Shown here in pieces: positions 63,958-64,000 of a stretch of DNA of 64,000 nt. The notes beneath the pieces were generated by a model. That model saw only the letters and a program-made list of their open reading frames with translations, was not told the DNA's origin and did no database searches. The DNA comes from Calothrix parasitica NIES-267. GTDB lineage: Bacteria; Cyanobacteriota; Cyanobacteriia; Cyanobacteriales; Nostocaceae. The position numbers were made by a program, and so were the translations under genes. The DNA is taken from the NCBI RefSeq assembly GCF_002368095.1, contig NZ_AP018227.1, positions 1,721,359 to 1,785,358 on the forward strand, written 5' to 3'. Every line of letters starts with the position of its first letter. Positions within the stretch are counted from its first letter, which is position 1.

Positions 63958-64000
63958 TATCTTTTAATCCACACAATCAACACCAACCTGATTTTAATCT

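Overview
The window comes from a filamentous, heterocyst-forming cyanobacterium (Nostocales; a Calothrix/Rivularia/Nostoc-like organism is my inference). The evidence is an AT-rich sequence with HIP1 octamers (GCGATCGC near 3140, 9841, 36931 and 42903), abundant heptameric short tandem repeats between genes, CP12, a Mg-chelatase H subunit, a PatA-type regulator, and a long exopolysaccharide cluster. The order of that cluster matches, from memory, the heterocyst envelope polysaccharide (HEP) island of Anabaena PCC 7120.

Layout. Bases 1-4709: the 5' part of a PatA-like response regulator on the minus strand, then a plus-strand VWA (TerY-like) / PP2C phosphatase / Ser-Thr kinase-TPR triad. Bases 5947-29633: the HEP-type island, all on the plus strand. 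It holds a CDP-sugar block (cytidylyltransferase, FAD oxidoreductase, SDR epimerase, RmlC-like epimerase, SAF-domain dehydrogenase), a GT4 / PIG-L deacetylase / GT4 block, a Wzc-like co-polymerase, HepC, HepA, five more glycosyltransferases and a Wzy/WaaL-like polymerase. Terminators after the Wzc-like gene and after hepA, plus two repeat-filled gaps of 1.8 and 1.2 kb, divide the island into at least three transcription units. Bases 30129-38992: amidase, secreted VWD protein, chlH, a substrate-binding-like lipoprotein and a TPR protein. Bases 39597-50687: HD protein, trmB, metallophosphoesterase, FIST sensor, cp12, small cyanobacterial conserved proteins, guaA, and a decayed region with a CDF-transporter pseudogene split by a small transposable element, then a TerB-like protein. 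Bases 50781-64000: a two-gene KGGVGR-ATPase module, recG, an acidic coiled-coil protein, rpsB-tsf, a GAF histidine kinase, a GT2 and a small membrane protein.

How the genes work together. The island should make a nucleotide-activated (CDP-linked) unusual sugar, transfer sugars to a lipid carrier (HepC plus GT2/GT4 enzymes), and export and polymerise the repeat unit (HepA, Wzc-like, Wzy-like). The triad at the left is a signalling cassette with a kinase and a phosphatase of opposed activity and a metal-binding VWA partner.

Most unusual signals: (i) two identical 30-bp palindromes inside the chlH reading frame, read in two different frames; (ii) four tandem cassettes with conserved inverted ends and unrelated interiors at 17231-17734; (iii) two interleaved 8-bp complementary pairs directly upstream of rpsB, predicting a pseudoknot next to the ribosome binding site; (iv) a 143-bp MITE with a 9-bp target duplication in a CDF pseudogene; (v) the KGGVGR-ATPase module; (vi) an L-2-hydroxyglutarate-oxidase-like enzyme inside the CDP-sugar block. 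Everything is read by eye; no alignment, folding or database search was run.
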